Below are positions 9,240 through 17,618 of a stretch of 64,000 nucleotides of DNA, piece after piece. Source of the stretch: Dechloromonas denitrificans (GTDB lineage: Bacteria > Pseudomonadota > Gammaproteobacteria > Burkholderiales > Rhodocyclaceae); contig NZ_LODL01000007.1 of the NCBI RefSeq assembly GCF_001551835.1, positions 287,016 to 351,015 on the forward strand, read 5' to 3'. The position numbers were made by a program, and so were the translations under genes. The notes beneath the pieces are model-generated. The model worked only from the letters and a program-made list of their open reading frames with translations. It did not search any database and had not been told where the DNA came from. Each line of letters begins with the position of its first letter. Positions within the stretch are counted from its first letter, which is position 1.

Positions 9240-10142
9240 CTAGCGCAATTCCCAGTAGCTCGGCCGGCCGTAGGTTTCCTTCAGCAGGTCGATGAACAGC
9301 CGGACGCGCAGCGGCAGATGCCGGCGTTGCGGGAAGACGGCGTAGATGCCGAGCGGTGGCGCCTGCCAGGCATCGAGCACCGAGGTCAGCCGCCCCTCCT
9401 TCAGGTCCTGCCCGACCTCCCACAGCGAACGCCAGGCCAGGCCGCGCCCGGCCAGCGCCCATTCATGCAGCACCGCGCCGTCGTTGCATTCGAAAGCCCC
9501 GTTCACCTTCAGCGTTTCGACCTCGCCGCTGACCGGGTTGCGAAACAGCCAGCCGCGCTGCTGGCCGAGCGACAGGCAGTTGTGGCCGGCGAGGTCGGCC
9601 GGCTCGCGCGGCACGCCATGGGCGACCAGATAGGCCGGGCTGGCCACCACCATGCGGCGCATTTCGCCGAGGCGGACGCTGACCAGGCTGGAATCGGTCA
9701 ATTCGCCGATGCGGATGGCGCAGTCGATGTTTTCATTGACCAGGTCGACCAGGCGATCGCTGAGGTTCAGATTGACCCGAACCTCCGGGTTGGCCAGCAT
9801 GAAATCGCCGACCAGCGGTGCCACGTGCCGCCGACCGAAGCCGGAGGGCGCCGAAATACGCAACTGGCCGCTGGCCCGCACGCTGCCCAGCGAGACGGCA
9901 GCCTCGGCATTGGCCAGATCGTTGAGCACTTTCTGGCAATCCTCGAGAAAGGCCTGGCCTTCGAAAGTCAGCGTCAGCTTGCGCGTTGTCCGCACCATCA
10001 GGCGCACGCCCAGCCTGGCCTCCAGGGCATCCAGCCGGCGGCCAATGATCGCCGGCGTCACCCCTTCCTGGCGGGCTGCGGCCGACAGACTGCCGCGTGT
10101 CGCGACATTGACAAAGGCCGTGATCTGCTTGAAGGAGGACAT
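9240..10142 (-). CDS. LysR family transcriptional regulator
   Basis: 300 residues, the standard length. The N-terminal winged HTH (FKQITAFVNVATRGSLSAAARQ) is followed by the linker helix and a substrate-binding domain with the FGRRHVAPLVGDF and DSSLVSVRLG segments of the CrgA/DmlR-like branch. It is divergent from the TauE/SafE permease gene, the usual arrangement for a regulator and its target. The 112-nt gap carries palindromic and direct-repeat elements. The effector is unknown. Confidence 0.93.
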   Translation of the reverse strand: MSSFKQITAFVNVATRGSLSAAARQEGVTPAIIGRRLDALEARLGVRLMVRTTRKLTLTFEGQAFLEDCQKVLNDLANAEAAVSLGSVRASGQLRISAPSGFGRRHVAPLVGDFMLANPEVRVNLNLSDRLVDLVNENIDCAIRIGELTDSSLVSVRLGEMRRMVVASPAYLVAHGVPREPADLAGHNCLSLGQQRGWLFRNPVSGEVETLKVNGAFECNDGAVLHEWALAGRGLAWRSLWEVGQDLKEGRLTSVLDAWQAPPLGIYAVFPQRRHLPLRVRLFIDLLKETYGRPSYWELR

Positions 10143-10150
10143 TCGCTTTA

Positions 10151-10206
10151 TACCTCAGGTAAAAGAATCTTCGCCAAAACGCCGGCTTATTTTATCTCTC
10201 AAGTAA
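10151..10206. promoter_or_regulatory. Candidate LysR-type binding elements between lysR-like and tauE-like genes
   Basis: TACCTCAGGTA (10151-10161) is an 11-bp inverted repeat with a central C, 9 nt from the regulator start codon. A related sequence CTCAAGTAA (10198-10206) repeats CTCAGGTAA (10154-10162) at a spacing of exactly 44 bp, about four helical turns. This suits a LysR tetramer controlling both divergent genes. Confidence 0.4.
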
Positions 10207-10254
10207 CAATAGAATCCAATTCATCCGCTAACCACGCCCTTCAGGCCATCCACA

Positions 10255-11037
10255 ATGCAAACCACCGAAATGCTCCTCGTCGGTGCCGGCGCTTTCCTCG
10301 CCGGCGGCATGAACGCCATGGCCGGCGGCGGTACCTTTTTCTCCTTTCCCGCCCTGCTCGCCGCCGGCGTACCACCGGTCATGGCCAACGCCAGCAACAC
10401 CGTCGGCCTCTGTCCGGCCAGCCTGGTCAGCGCCTGGGCCTATCGTCGCGAAGCCTTGCGCCATGGCAAATGGGCCCTGCTGCTGGTCGCCGTCTCGCTA
10501 CTCGGCGGCATCGCCGGCGGCCTGTTGCTGCTCGCCACCAGTAACGAATCCTTCTCGCGCCTGATTCCCTGGCTGCTGCTGATCGCCACCGCCCTGTTCG
10601 CCTTCAGCGGCCAGTTCTCGCGCCTGATCAAATGGGCCAAGGGCCGGCTGGGCGGTGACGTCAGCGTGCGCAACCCGGGCGGCCCGGGCGGCGCCCTGTT
10701 CCAGCTCGTGGTCGCCATCTATGGCGGCTTCTTCGGCGCCGGGATGGGCATCCTGACGCTGGCCGCGCTGTCCATCCAGGGCTTCGAGGACATTCAGGAA
10801 ATCAATGCGCTGAAGAACCTGACCTCCGGCATCAACTATTTCGTTTCATCGACCACCTTCATCATCGCCGGTGCAGTCAGCTGGCCGCACACCACGGTCA
10901 TGCTGATCACCGCGATGGCCGGCGGCTATGCCGGCGCCTCGGTCGCCCGCCGCCTGCCCGCCATCTGGCTGAAGCGGCTGGTGATCGCCGTCGGCGCCAG
11001 CCTGACCGTCATCTATTTCATCAAGACCTACGCTTAA
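10255..11037 (+). CDS. TauE/SafE (DUF81) family permease
   Basis: 260 residues with about eight hydrophobic segments. The two-fold motif is visible as GGGTFFSFPALLAAGVPPVMANASNTV in the first half and GGFFGAGMGIL in the second. Family members export or take up sulfonates, sulfite or other small anions across the inner membrane. It is divergent from a LysR regulator and ends 22 nt before aceB, so part of aceB expression may come from this transcript. A C2 or C3 organic acid substrate would fit the neighbour, but that is inference. Confidence 0.9.
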   Translation: MQTTEMLLVGAGAFLAGGMNAMAGGGTFFSFPALLAAGVPPVMANASNTVGLCPASLVSAWAYRREALRHGKWALLLVAVSLLGGIAGGLLLLATSNESFSRLIPWLLLIATALFAFSGQFSRLIKWAKGRLGGDVSVRNPGGPGGALFQLVVAIYGGFFGAGMGILTLAALSIQGFEDIQEINALKNLTSGINYFVSSTTFIIAGAVSWPHTTVMLITAMAGGYAGASVARRLPAIWLKRLVIAVGASLTVIYFIKTYA

Positions 11038-11059
11038 CCTTCAACCTAAGGAGCTTTCC

Positions 11060-12658
11060 ATGAGCCTCAACCTTCCGCAAGGCGTGCAAATCACCGGCGA
11101 CATCAAGCCGGGTTACGAATCCGTCCTCACCTTCGAAGCGCTCGAACTGGTCGCCAAGCTGCACCGCGCCTTCGAAGCCCGCCGCCAGGAACTGCTCAAG
11201 GCCCGCGTCGTCCGCCAGGCCCGCATCGATGCCGGCGAAATGCCGGACTTCCTGCCGGAAACCAAGCACATCCGCGAAGGCGACTGGAAGGTCGCACCGA
11301 TCCCGCCGGCCCTGCACTGCCGTCGTGTCGAAATCACCGGGCCGGTCGAAGCCAAGATGATCATCAACGCCTTCAATTCGGGCGCCGATTCCTACATGAC
11401 CGACTTCGAGGACTCCAATTCCCCGAACTGGGACAACCAGATCCAGGGCCAGATCAACCTGTACAAGGCGATCCGCCGCGAACTCTCGTTCAAGGGCGAG
11501 AACGGCAAGGAATACAAGCTGAACGACAAGATCGCCACCCTGCAGATCCGTCCGCGCGGCTGGCACCTCGACGAAAAGCACGTGCTGGTCGACGGTCAGC
11601 GCGTCGGCGGCGGCATTTTCGACTTCGCCGTCGTCTTCTTCCACAACGCCAAGGAACAGATTGCCCGCGGCGCCGGCCCCTTCTTCTACCTGCCGAAGAT
11701 GGAAAGCCACCTCGAAGCCCGCCTGTGGAACGACATCTTCGTCATGGCCCAGGACCACATCGGCCTGCCGCAAGGCACCATCAAGGCCACCGTGCTGGTT
11801 GAAACCATCCTCGCCACCTTCGAGATGGAAGAAATCCTCTACGAACTGCGCAACCACTCCGCTGGCTTGAACGCCGGGCGCTGGGACTACATCTTCTCCT
11901 GCATCAAGAAGTTCAAGAAGAACAAGAACTTCTGTCTGGCCCAGCGCAGCGCCATCACCATGGAAGTGCCCTTCATGCGCTCCTACGCCCTGGCCCTGGT
12001 CCAGGCCTGTCACAAGCGCGGCGCCCCGGCGATGGGTGGCATGTCGGCCCTGATCCCGATCAAGAACGACCCGGTGGCCAATGAAAAGGCGCTGGCCGGC
12101 ATCCGCCACGACAAGACCCGCGACGCCAACGACGGCTACGACGGCGGCTGGGTGGCCCACCCGGGCCTGGTGCCGATCGCCATGGAAGAGTTCGTCAAGG
12201 TTCTCGGCGACAAGAAAAACCAGTTCGAGAAGCAGGTCGATGGCAATTTCGGCCCGGCCCAGTGGCTCGACTTCAAGCCGGAAACCCCGATCACCGAAGC
12301 CGGCCTGCGCAACAACATCAACGTCGGCATCCACTACCTCGGCTCCTGGCTGGCCGGCAACGGCTGCGTGCCGATCCACAACCTGATGGAAGATGCGGCC
12401 ACCGCCGAAATTTCCCGCTCGCAAGTCTGGCAGTGGGTGGTTTCGCCGAAGGGTATCCTCGACGACGGCCGCAAGGTCACCGAAGAGATGGTCCGCCCGA
12501 TGATCGCCGAGGAACTGGCCAAGGTTAAGGTCACCGTTTCCGCCCAGGGCGAAGACACCGCCACCTACGACCAGGCCGCCGTCATCTTCGACAAGATGTC
12601 GCTGACCCCGGATTACCCGGAATTCCTGACCCTGCCATTGTACGAAGCGATGGCCTGA
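11060..12658 (+). CDS. aceB: Malate synthase A
   Basis: 532 residues, the normal length for isoform A (isoform G is about 720). Diagnostic segments are DFEDSNSPNWDNQIQGQ, RPRGWHLDEKHV, ETILATFEMEEILYEL with the metal-binding acids, and GRWDYIFS. It condenses glyoxylate with acetyl-CoA to malate and so completes the shunt begun by AceA. An AAGGAG ribosome site lies 7 nt before the ATG. The gene is followed by a strong intrinsic terminator. Confidence 0.97.
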   Translation: MSLNLPQGVQITGDIKPGYESVLTFEALELVAKLHRAFEARRQELLKARVVRQARIDAGEMPDFLPETKHIREGDWKVAPIPPALHCRRVEITGPVEAKMIINAFNSGADSYMTDFEDSNSPNWDNQIQGQINLYKAIRRELSFKGENGKEYKLNDKIATLQIRPRGWHLDEKHVLVDGQRVGGGIFDFAVVFFHNAKEQIARGAGPFFYLPKMESHLEARLWNDIFVMAQDHIGLPQGTIKATVLVETILATFEMEEILYELRNHSAGLNAGRWDYIFSCIKKFKKNKNFCLAQRSAITMEVPFMRSYALALVQACHKRGAPAMGGMSALIPIKNDPVANEKALAGIRHDKTRDANDGYDGGWVAHPGLVPIAMEEFVKVLGDKKNQFEKQVDGNFGPAQWLDFKPETPITEAGLRNNINVGIHYLGSWLAGNGCVPIHNLMEDAATAEISRSQVWQWVVSPKGILDDGRKVTEEMVRPMIAEELAKVKVTVSAQGEDTATYDQAAVIFDKMSLTPDYPEFLTLPLYEAMA

Positions 12659-12689
12659 TTCCCGGAGAGGAAGCGGAGAGGGACCGAAG

Positions 12690-12713
12690 CGCCGGGGCAA
12701 CCCGGCGTTTTTT
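12690..12713 (+). terminator. Rho-independent terminator of aceB
   Basis: A 7-bp stem CGCCGGG/CCCGGCG with a GCAA tetraloop is followed by six T residues. It marks the left edge of the accessory island. Confidence 0.85.
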
Positions 12714-12841
12714 GTTGACCACTGAAACTCTAGGGGCAGGTTCCCCGCTCGGAATTACCAACTTTTGCGGTCAACCGGATTTTTCGGCCCAAATTGAAAA
12801 TCCAGCAGACTTTGAAAAAACATCTACACCTCGCCGGGAAA

Positions 12842-12883
12842 ATTTATACAATTCAACCAATCAATTGATTAATTTGTATAAAT
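12842..12883. promoter_or_regulatory. Nested inverted repeats overlapping the DUF4143 gene start
   Basis: Perfect 10-bp arms ATTTATACAA (12842-12851) and TTGTATAAAT (12874-12883) flank a perfect 12-bp palindrome AATCAATTGATT (12859-12870). The start ATG at 12882 is inside the right arm. A bound regulator, or the equivalent RNA hairpin, would block transcription or translation start. The region is far more AT-rich than its surroundings. Confidence 0.5.
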
Positions 12884-14045
12884 GCTAACTCGCTCAATTA
12901 CCCCGACGCTCCAACGTCTGGCTGCTAGCTTTCCGGTACTGGCAATGACCGGGCCACGACAGTCGGGCAAGACCACCTTAGCTCGCCACCAGTTTGCCGA
13001 CAAACCTTATGTCAGCCTGGAAGACCCCATTGAGCGAGCCTTTGCCAACGAAGACCCGCGTGGTTTTCTGGCTCGCTTCACCCAAGGCGCAGTCTTCGAC
13101 GAAGCCCAGCGTTGGCCAGATCTCTTCTCACACCTGCAAGGTATGGTCGATGCCGATCGCCGGCCCGGCCGCTTTATCCTCACCGGCTCACAACAATTCG
13201 GCCTGCTCGCCGGGGTCACCCAGTCGCTTGCCGGCCGGGTCGGCATGACCCGCCTGCTGCCGCTCGCCGCCTCAGAAATCCCGGCCGTCGCCGACCGCCA
13301 ACTCTCGCTCGATGGCCTGATGCTCAAGGGCGGCTACCCGGCGCTGCATACCCAGCCCGTCGAACCTGCCGACTGGTTCGCCAGTTACATTGCCACCTAC
13401 GTCGAGCGCGATGTCCGGCAAGTACTGAACGTCCAGAGCCTGCCCACTTTCCAGCGCTTCCTGCGCCTGTGCGCCGGTCGTACCGGACAACTCCTCAATA
13501 TCAGCGCCCTCGCCAGCGAAGCCGGCATCACAGCCCACACTGCAAAAAGCTGGCTCGCCGTACTCGAATCCAGCGACCTCATCCACCTGTTGCCCCCGTA
13601 TTTCCGCAATTTCGGCAAGCGCCTGGTCAAAATGCCGAAACTGTATTTTCTCGACACCGGCCTCGCCTGCTGGCTACTCGGCATCCGCAGCGAAGAGGTA
13701 CTCGCCCTGCACCCGCTGCGCGGCGCACTGTTCGAAAATTGGGTGGTCAGTGAATTCATTAAAGCTCGCTACAACCAGGGCCAGCCTAGCGACCTCTACT
13801 TCTGGCGCGACAACAATGGTTTGGAAGCCGATCTGATTTTCGAGCAGGACAACCGCCTGCAAATGGTCGAAATCAAGTCCGGGCAAACCATCACCAGCGA
13901 CACCATCCGCGCCGGACAACGGGCCACCCGCATGGCCGAAGACGAAGCGCTGACCCCCTGGTTGATCTATGGCGGCGACGAAAGCCACGAACGCAGCGGC
14001 GTGAAAATCTTTGGCTGGCGGGACTTTCCGGCGGCTATTTTGTAG
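12882..14045 (+). CDS. AAA ATPase with DUF4143
   Basis: 387 residues. The N-terminal ATPase has Walker A GPRQSGKTTLA (about residues 24-34), Walker B AVFDEAQRWPDLF and sensor LTGSQQF. The C-terminal DUF4143 region contains YFLDTGLACWLLGI, an ENWVVSEF segment and a PD-(D/E)XK-like stretch (EADLIF...MVEIKSGQT). Such ATPases are widespread in accessory regions, often as isolated genes; their role is not settled. No clear Shine-Dalgarno sequence is seen, and the start codon lies in an inverted repeat. Confidence 0.9.
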   Translation: MLTRSITPTLQRLAASFPVLAMTGPRQSGKTTLARHQFADKPYVSLEDPIERAFANEDPRGFLARFTQGAVFDEAQRWPDLFSHLQGMVDADRRPGRFILTGSQQFGLLAGVTQSLAGRVGMTRLLPLAASEIPAVADRQLSLDGLMLKGGYPALHTQPVEPADWFASYIATYVERDVRQVLNVQSLPTFQRFLRLCAGRTGQLLNISALASEAGITAHTAKSWLAVLESSDLIHLLPPYFRNFGKRLVKMPKLYFLDTGLACWLLGIRSEEVLALHPLRGALFENWVVSEFIKARYNQGQPSDLYFWRDNNGLEADLIFEQDNRLQMVEIKSGQTITSDTIRAGQRATRMAEDEALTPWLIYGGDESHERSGVKIFGWRDFPAAIL

Positions 14046-14163
14046 CCATGAAAGCCCGCAGCTTGAGTGCCGCGGTCAACCAGAAAAACACAACAAAAAG
14101 CCAAACTCCAATCAAGCCAGCCCGTGCCAAAATCTCGCCTTCAGCAAATAACCCGTAAAACAT
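14035..14163 (-). CDS. Possible 42-residue membrane peptide (weak)
   Basis: An ATG-TAG frame on the minus strand between the ATPase and methyltransferase genes encodes 42 residues with one clear hydrophobic helix (GLIGVWLFVVFFWLTAALKL). It overlaps the end of the ATPase gene by 11 nt in convergent orientation. There is no good ribosome site. It could be a real small protein, a gene remnant or chance. The same 130-nt gap also holds a 36-codon plus-strand frame with no recognisable features. Confidence 0.2.
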   Translation of the reverse strand: MFYGLFAEGEILARAGLIGVWLFVVFFWLTAALKLRAFMATK

Positions 14164-14175
14164 AAAAAGCACTCA

Positions 14176-16182
14176 ATGACCACCTTCAGCACCATCTTCA
14201 AAGACGCTAACATCCGTAACAGCCTTATTCAATTTACGGATGCCCATCTCGACCGGCTGGAAACCAGCCTCTTCGACAAAAACGGCAAGCCGGCGCTGAA
14301 GTGCCTGGTCACCGGCAAGGAAAAACTAGCGAAGCCCGAAGAGATCGTCCGTCAACTTTGGTTGCTCGAACTTACGGAAACCTACGGCTACCCACTCAGC
14401 CGCATCCAGATCGAATACCCGATCACCTTCGGCCGCGACACTTCCAAGCGTGCCGACATCGTGGTCATGGATGCAGACCACGCCGACACGCCCTACATCA
14501 TCGTCGAGGTCAAAGCCGCCAAGCTCAAGGATGGCAAGGAACAACTGCGCTCCTACACCCACGCCAAAGGCGCGCCGCTCGCCCTGTGGAGCAATGGCGC
14601 GCTGGCCGTCATCTGGCACCGCAAGAACCCCAATTACTTCGTCGAAATCCCCGACCTGCCCAAGGTCACGCAAACCATTGACGACATCGCCGGCCAGCCG
14701 TGGACGGTAGACGTCCTGATCGACATCGAAAACAAGCGCATGGCCGAAGGCAAAGGCGCGCGCAGCCTCAAGCAATTGATCGAGGACATGGAAGACGAAG
14801 TCCTCGCCAACGCTGGCGTCGACGCCTTTGAGGAAGTCTTCAAGCTAATCTTCACCAAGCTCTACGACGAGATGTATTGCTTCCGGGGTCGCCACAAATA
14901 CCTGCGCTTCCGCAATAGCAACACCGCCGCCCAACTCAAGGCCAACATCCAGAACCTATTCGACGATGCCAAGAAACAATGGGGTGGCGTCTTTCAGGAC
15001 GACGACAAGATCAAACTCAGCCCCGAGCACCTGCAAGTCTGCGTCGGCTCGCTCGAAGAATGGAAACTCTTCAACTCCAATCTGGACGTGGTGGACGAAG
15101 CCTTCGAATACCTCGTCAACAAATCCTCAAAGGGCGAAAAAGGCCAATACTTCACGCCGCGCTGGGTCATCGACATGTGCGTCAAGATGATGAACCCGCA
15201 AGAGTCCGAAACCGTTATCGACACCGCCTGTGGCTCGGCCGGCTTCACCGTGCACGCCATCTTCCACGTCTGGAAGCAGATCCTCGAAGCCGAAGGACTG
15301 CCGGTTTCCCACCTGTTCACCATGGAAGACAAGCCGCAACGCTGCAAGGATTACGTCGCCGACAAAGTCTTCGCCATCGACTTCGATGAAAAATCGGTGC
15401 GCGTCGCCCGCTGCCTCAACCTAATTGCCGGCGACGGCCAGACCAACGTGCTGCACCTCAACACCCTCGACTACCCGCGCTGGGACAAGCGCATCAAGGA
15501 CGACGAGGACTGGCAGGAAACCTACGGCCCCGGCTGGACAAAACTCAAAAAGTTGCGCGCCCAAAAAAGCGACAACCGCAACTTTCAGTTCGACGTACTC
15601 ATGGCCAACCCGCCCTTTGCCGGTGACATCAAGCAAAGCGACATGCTCAGCCCCTACGAACTGGGCCACAAAAACAACGGCAAGCTGGAAAGCAAGGTCG
15701 GCCGCGACCTGCTCTTCATCGAACGCAACCTTGATTTTCTCCGCCCCGGCGGGCGCATGGCCGTCGTGCTGCCGCAAGGCCGTTTCAACAACGCCAGCGA
15801 CAAGCGCGTGCGCGAATACATTGCCGAACGCTGCCGTATCCTCGCCGTCGTCGGCCTGCACCCCAATACCTTCAAGCCGCACACCGGCACCAAAACCAGC
15901 GTGCTCTTCGTGCAAAAGTGGAACGACGACGCCAGCGAGCCGCGCTACCACTGCCCCAAGGTCGATGATTACCCGATTTTCTTCGCCACCCAGCAAAAAG
16001 CCTCCAAGGACAACAGCGGCGACAAACTGATTGCCACCGACGCCGACGGCAAGCTACTGCGTGACAGCCATGGCCACTGGGTCATCCAGCACGATTTATT
16101 CAATCACGACGGGTTGACCGCAGACGGCATCGCCGAAGCCTTTACAGAATTTGCCGCCAAGGAGAAGCTGGTTTTTTTCTGA
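14176..16182 (+). CDS. Restriction-modification protein: nuclease plus N6-adenine methyltransferase
   Basis: 668 residues. The N-terminal third is an HsdR_N-like PD-(D/E)XK nuclease (E80, D94, E111-V-K113). A helical linker leads to an N6 methylase domain with motif I DTACGSAGF (349-357) and motif IV NPPF (478-481). One chain thus carries cleavage and methylation, as in BcgI subunit A and type IIG enzymes; no type I HsdR translocase gene is present. The next gene supplies specificity. The last codons read GTT TTT TTC TGA and form a slippery run directly before the stop, in position for a -1 shift into the specificity frame. Host DNA is the methylation target and invading DNA the likely cleavage target. 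Confidence 0.9.
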   Translation: MTTFSTIFKDANIRNSLIQFTDAHLDRLETSLFDKNGKPALKCLVTGKEKLAKPEEIVRQLWLLELTETYGYPLSRIQIEYPITFGRDTSKRADIVVMDADHADTPYIIVEVKAAKLKDGKEQLRSYTHAKGAPLALWSNGALAVIWHRKNPNYFVEIPDLPKVTQTIDDIAGQPWTVDVLIDIENKRMAEGKGARSLKQLIEDMEDEVLANAGVDAFEEVFKLIFTKLYDEMYCFRGRHKYLRFRNSNTAAQLKANIQNLFDDAKKQWGGVFQDDDKIKLSPEHLQVCVGSLEEWKLFNSNLDVVDEAFEYLVNKSSKGEKGQYFTPRWVIDMCVKMMNPQESETVIDTACGSAGFTVHAIFHVWKQILEAEGLPVSHLFTMEDKPQRCKDYVADKVFAIDFDEKSVRVARCLNLIAGDGQTNVLHLNTLDYPRWDKRIKDDEDWQETYGPGWTKLKKLRAQKSDNRNFQFDVLMANPPFAGDIKQSDMLSPYELGHKNNGKLESKVGRDLLFIERNLDFLRPGGRMAVVLPQGRFNNASDKRVREYIAERCRILAVVGLHPNTFKPHTGTKTSVLFVQKWNDDASEPRYHCPKVDDYPIFFATQQKASKDNSGDKLIATDADGKLLRDSHGHWVIQHDLFNHDGLTADGIAEAFTEFAAKEKLVFF

Positions 16183-16227
16183 GTCGCCCCTTCGATGAAG
16201 CCCGTTACCAGGGCTTGTTGGAGGGGC
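16173..16227 (+). other. Predicted -1 frameshift signal joining the R-M and S frames
   Basis: The heptamer T TTT TTC (16173-16179) is in the correct phase for X XXY YYZ slippage and is followed at once by the UGA stop (16180-16182). After a 6-nt spacer come a 6-bp outer stem GCCCCT (16186-16191)/AGGGGC (16222-16227) and a 6-bp inner stem AAGCCC (16198-16203)/GGGCTT (16211-16216). A -1 shift enters the specificity frame, which is open from 16065. The fused product would be 1147 residues. Slipped-strand change of the T7 tract to T8 would fuse the genes permanently. Function is inferred from layout. Confidence 0.5.
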
Positions 16228-17618
16228 TGGAAGCTAGCGAAGTAAATCTCAGTGAAGCGTTGGATGTAACTCGGTTCGATTCCGAGTATTTCCGTCCAGC
16301 TCTAATCAGCCTTCAGAGGAGAATTGAGGCGCTTCCTCACACAACGCTGGGGGCAAAGTCGCACTTTGTTGCAGGGCCATTCGGCTCAGAATTTTGCGTC
16401 GACAACTACGATGAGCAATCTCCCTACCGTTACGTCCGAGGAAAAGACGTGAAATCGTTTTTCATTGAGAACAACGACAACGTCTATTTGCCCGAGTCAG
16501 ATTTCAACCGCTTAGGTGATCACTCCATCAAGGTAGGTGATGTGCTGATCTCCGTCGTCGGAACCCTGGGAAACTCGTGCATTGTCACTGAGAGCGACAC
16601 GCCCGCCATTTTTAGCTGTAAAAGCACGATCATCCGAAAACCGGAAGTCAATCCTTATTATCTGGTCTCTTATCTCAATTCAGAGCCAGGAAAATCTCTG
16701 CTCCTTCGTTGCGCTCGTGGATCAGTTCAACTTGGGCTGAATCTCCCTGACCTCCGACAGTATTCGGTGCCTGTGTTCAGTCATGCCCTACAGGTCACAA
16801 ATGAGCAATTAATAAAGGCTGCATACAAATCATTCGAAATTGCCAATGAGCACTTGACGAATGCTGAACAATCCCTGTTACGCACTCTTGGCGTAGAAAA
16901 CTGGCTACCCTCGAAACCCTTAACCTACACACGTCCCAGCACGGAGGCCTTTGCCGTCGGGCGGCTGGATGCCGAATATTTCCGCCCCCGAGTCCACGAG
17001 CTTCTCGCCATTCTCGGCGGCGACGGACACAGCATCGGCGACCTTGCCCCGGCCCGTAGCGAACGCTTCATCCCCGCCAGCAGCGGCAGCTTTGAGTATC
17101 TGGAAATTGGTGGTTTGCGCATGGATGGCACGGCTCAGGCCGAGTCGGTTCTTCACAAGGAAGCCCCCAGCCGTGCCACAAGCCACGTTCACTCGGGCGA
17201 TGTCATCACCTCCACCGTGCGGCCCATTCGCCGCCTGTCGGCACTGATCGCCCCGGAACAGGATGGTTTTGTCTGCTCCTCCGGTTTTGTCGTGCTGCAA
17301 CCCAAGCATGTAGCGCCGGAGGTTCTGCTGACCTACCTTCGCCTGCCTGTAGTGTGCGAATTGATGGACTTACACACCAGCGCCAGCCTTTACCCGGCGA
17401 TTTCAGAACAGGACTTGTTGTCTTTGCCCATGCCGCTGATCGACGCAACAACCAGCGACGCAATTTGCGCAGCCGTCAAATCCTCCCAAGCCAGCCGCCA
17501 GCGCGCCGCCGAACTCCTCGAAGCCGCCAAACGCGCCGTCGAAATCGCCATCGAGGATTCCGAAGCCGCCGCGCTGAACTATCTGAATGAAATTATTCAA
17601 GGCGCGGGGGGGCACTAA
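16215..17618 (+). CDS. DNA specificity (S) subunit of the R-M system
   Basis: 467 residues from TTG at 16215. Two target-recognition domains, each opened by a RFDSEYFRP / RLDAEYFRP-type motif (near residues 16 and 252), are each followed by a helical spacer. The protein would therefore read a bipartite sequence. No good start codon or ribosome site exists: the two adjacent TTGs lie inside a stem, and the residues encoded just upstream in this frame (RYQG, directly before LLEGLE) look like the normal N-terminus of S subunits. It may be made by -1 frameshifting from the methyltransferase gene. The first half (to about 16900) is much more AT-rich than the second, which suggests replacement of the first recognition domain. 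Confidence 0.88.
   Translation: MLEGLEASEVNLSEALDVTRFDSEYFRPALISLQRRIEALPHTTLGAKSHFVAGPFGSEFCVDNYDEQSPYRYVRGKDVKSFFIENNDNVYLPESDFNRLGDHSIKVGDVLISVVGTLGNSCIVTESDTPAIFSCKSTIIRKPEVNPYYLVSYLNSEPGKSLLLRCARGSVQLGLNLPDLRQYSVPVFSHALQVTNEQLIKAAYKSFEIANEHLTNAEQSLLRTLGVENWLPSKPLTYTRPSTEAFAVGRLDAEYFRPRVHELLAILGGDGHSIGDLAPARSERFIPASSGSFEYLEIGGLRMDGTAQAESVLHKEAPSRATSHVHSGDVITSTVRPIRRLSALIAPEQDGFVCSSGFVVLQPKHVAPEVLLTYLRLPVVCELMDLHTSASLYPAISEQDLLSLPMPLIDATTSDAICAAVKSSQASRQRAAELLEAAKRAVEIAIEDSEAAALNYLNEIIQGAGGH

Noticed and set aside
11021..12700. A 559-codon minus-strand open frame
   Set aside because: It mirrors aceB in a high-GC region and its translation has no domain, ribosome site or plausible composition. 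Similar long mirrors opposite the GGDEF proteins, chemoreceptors, gltB, spoVR and prkA were dropped for the same reason.
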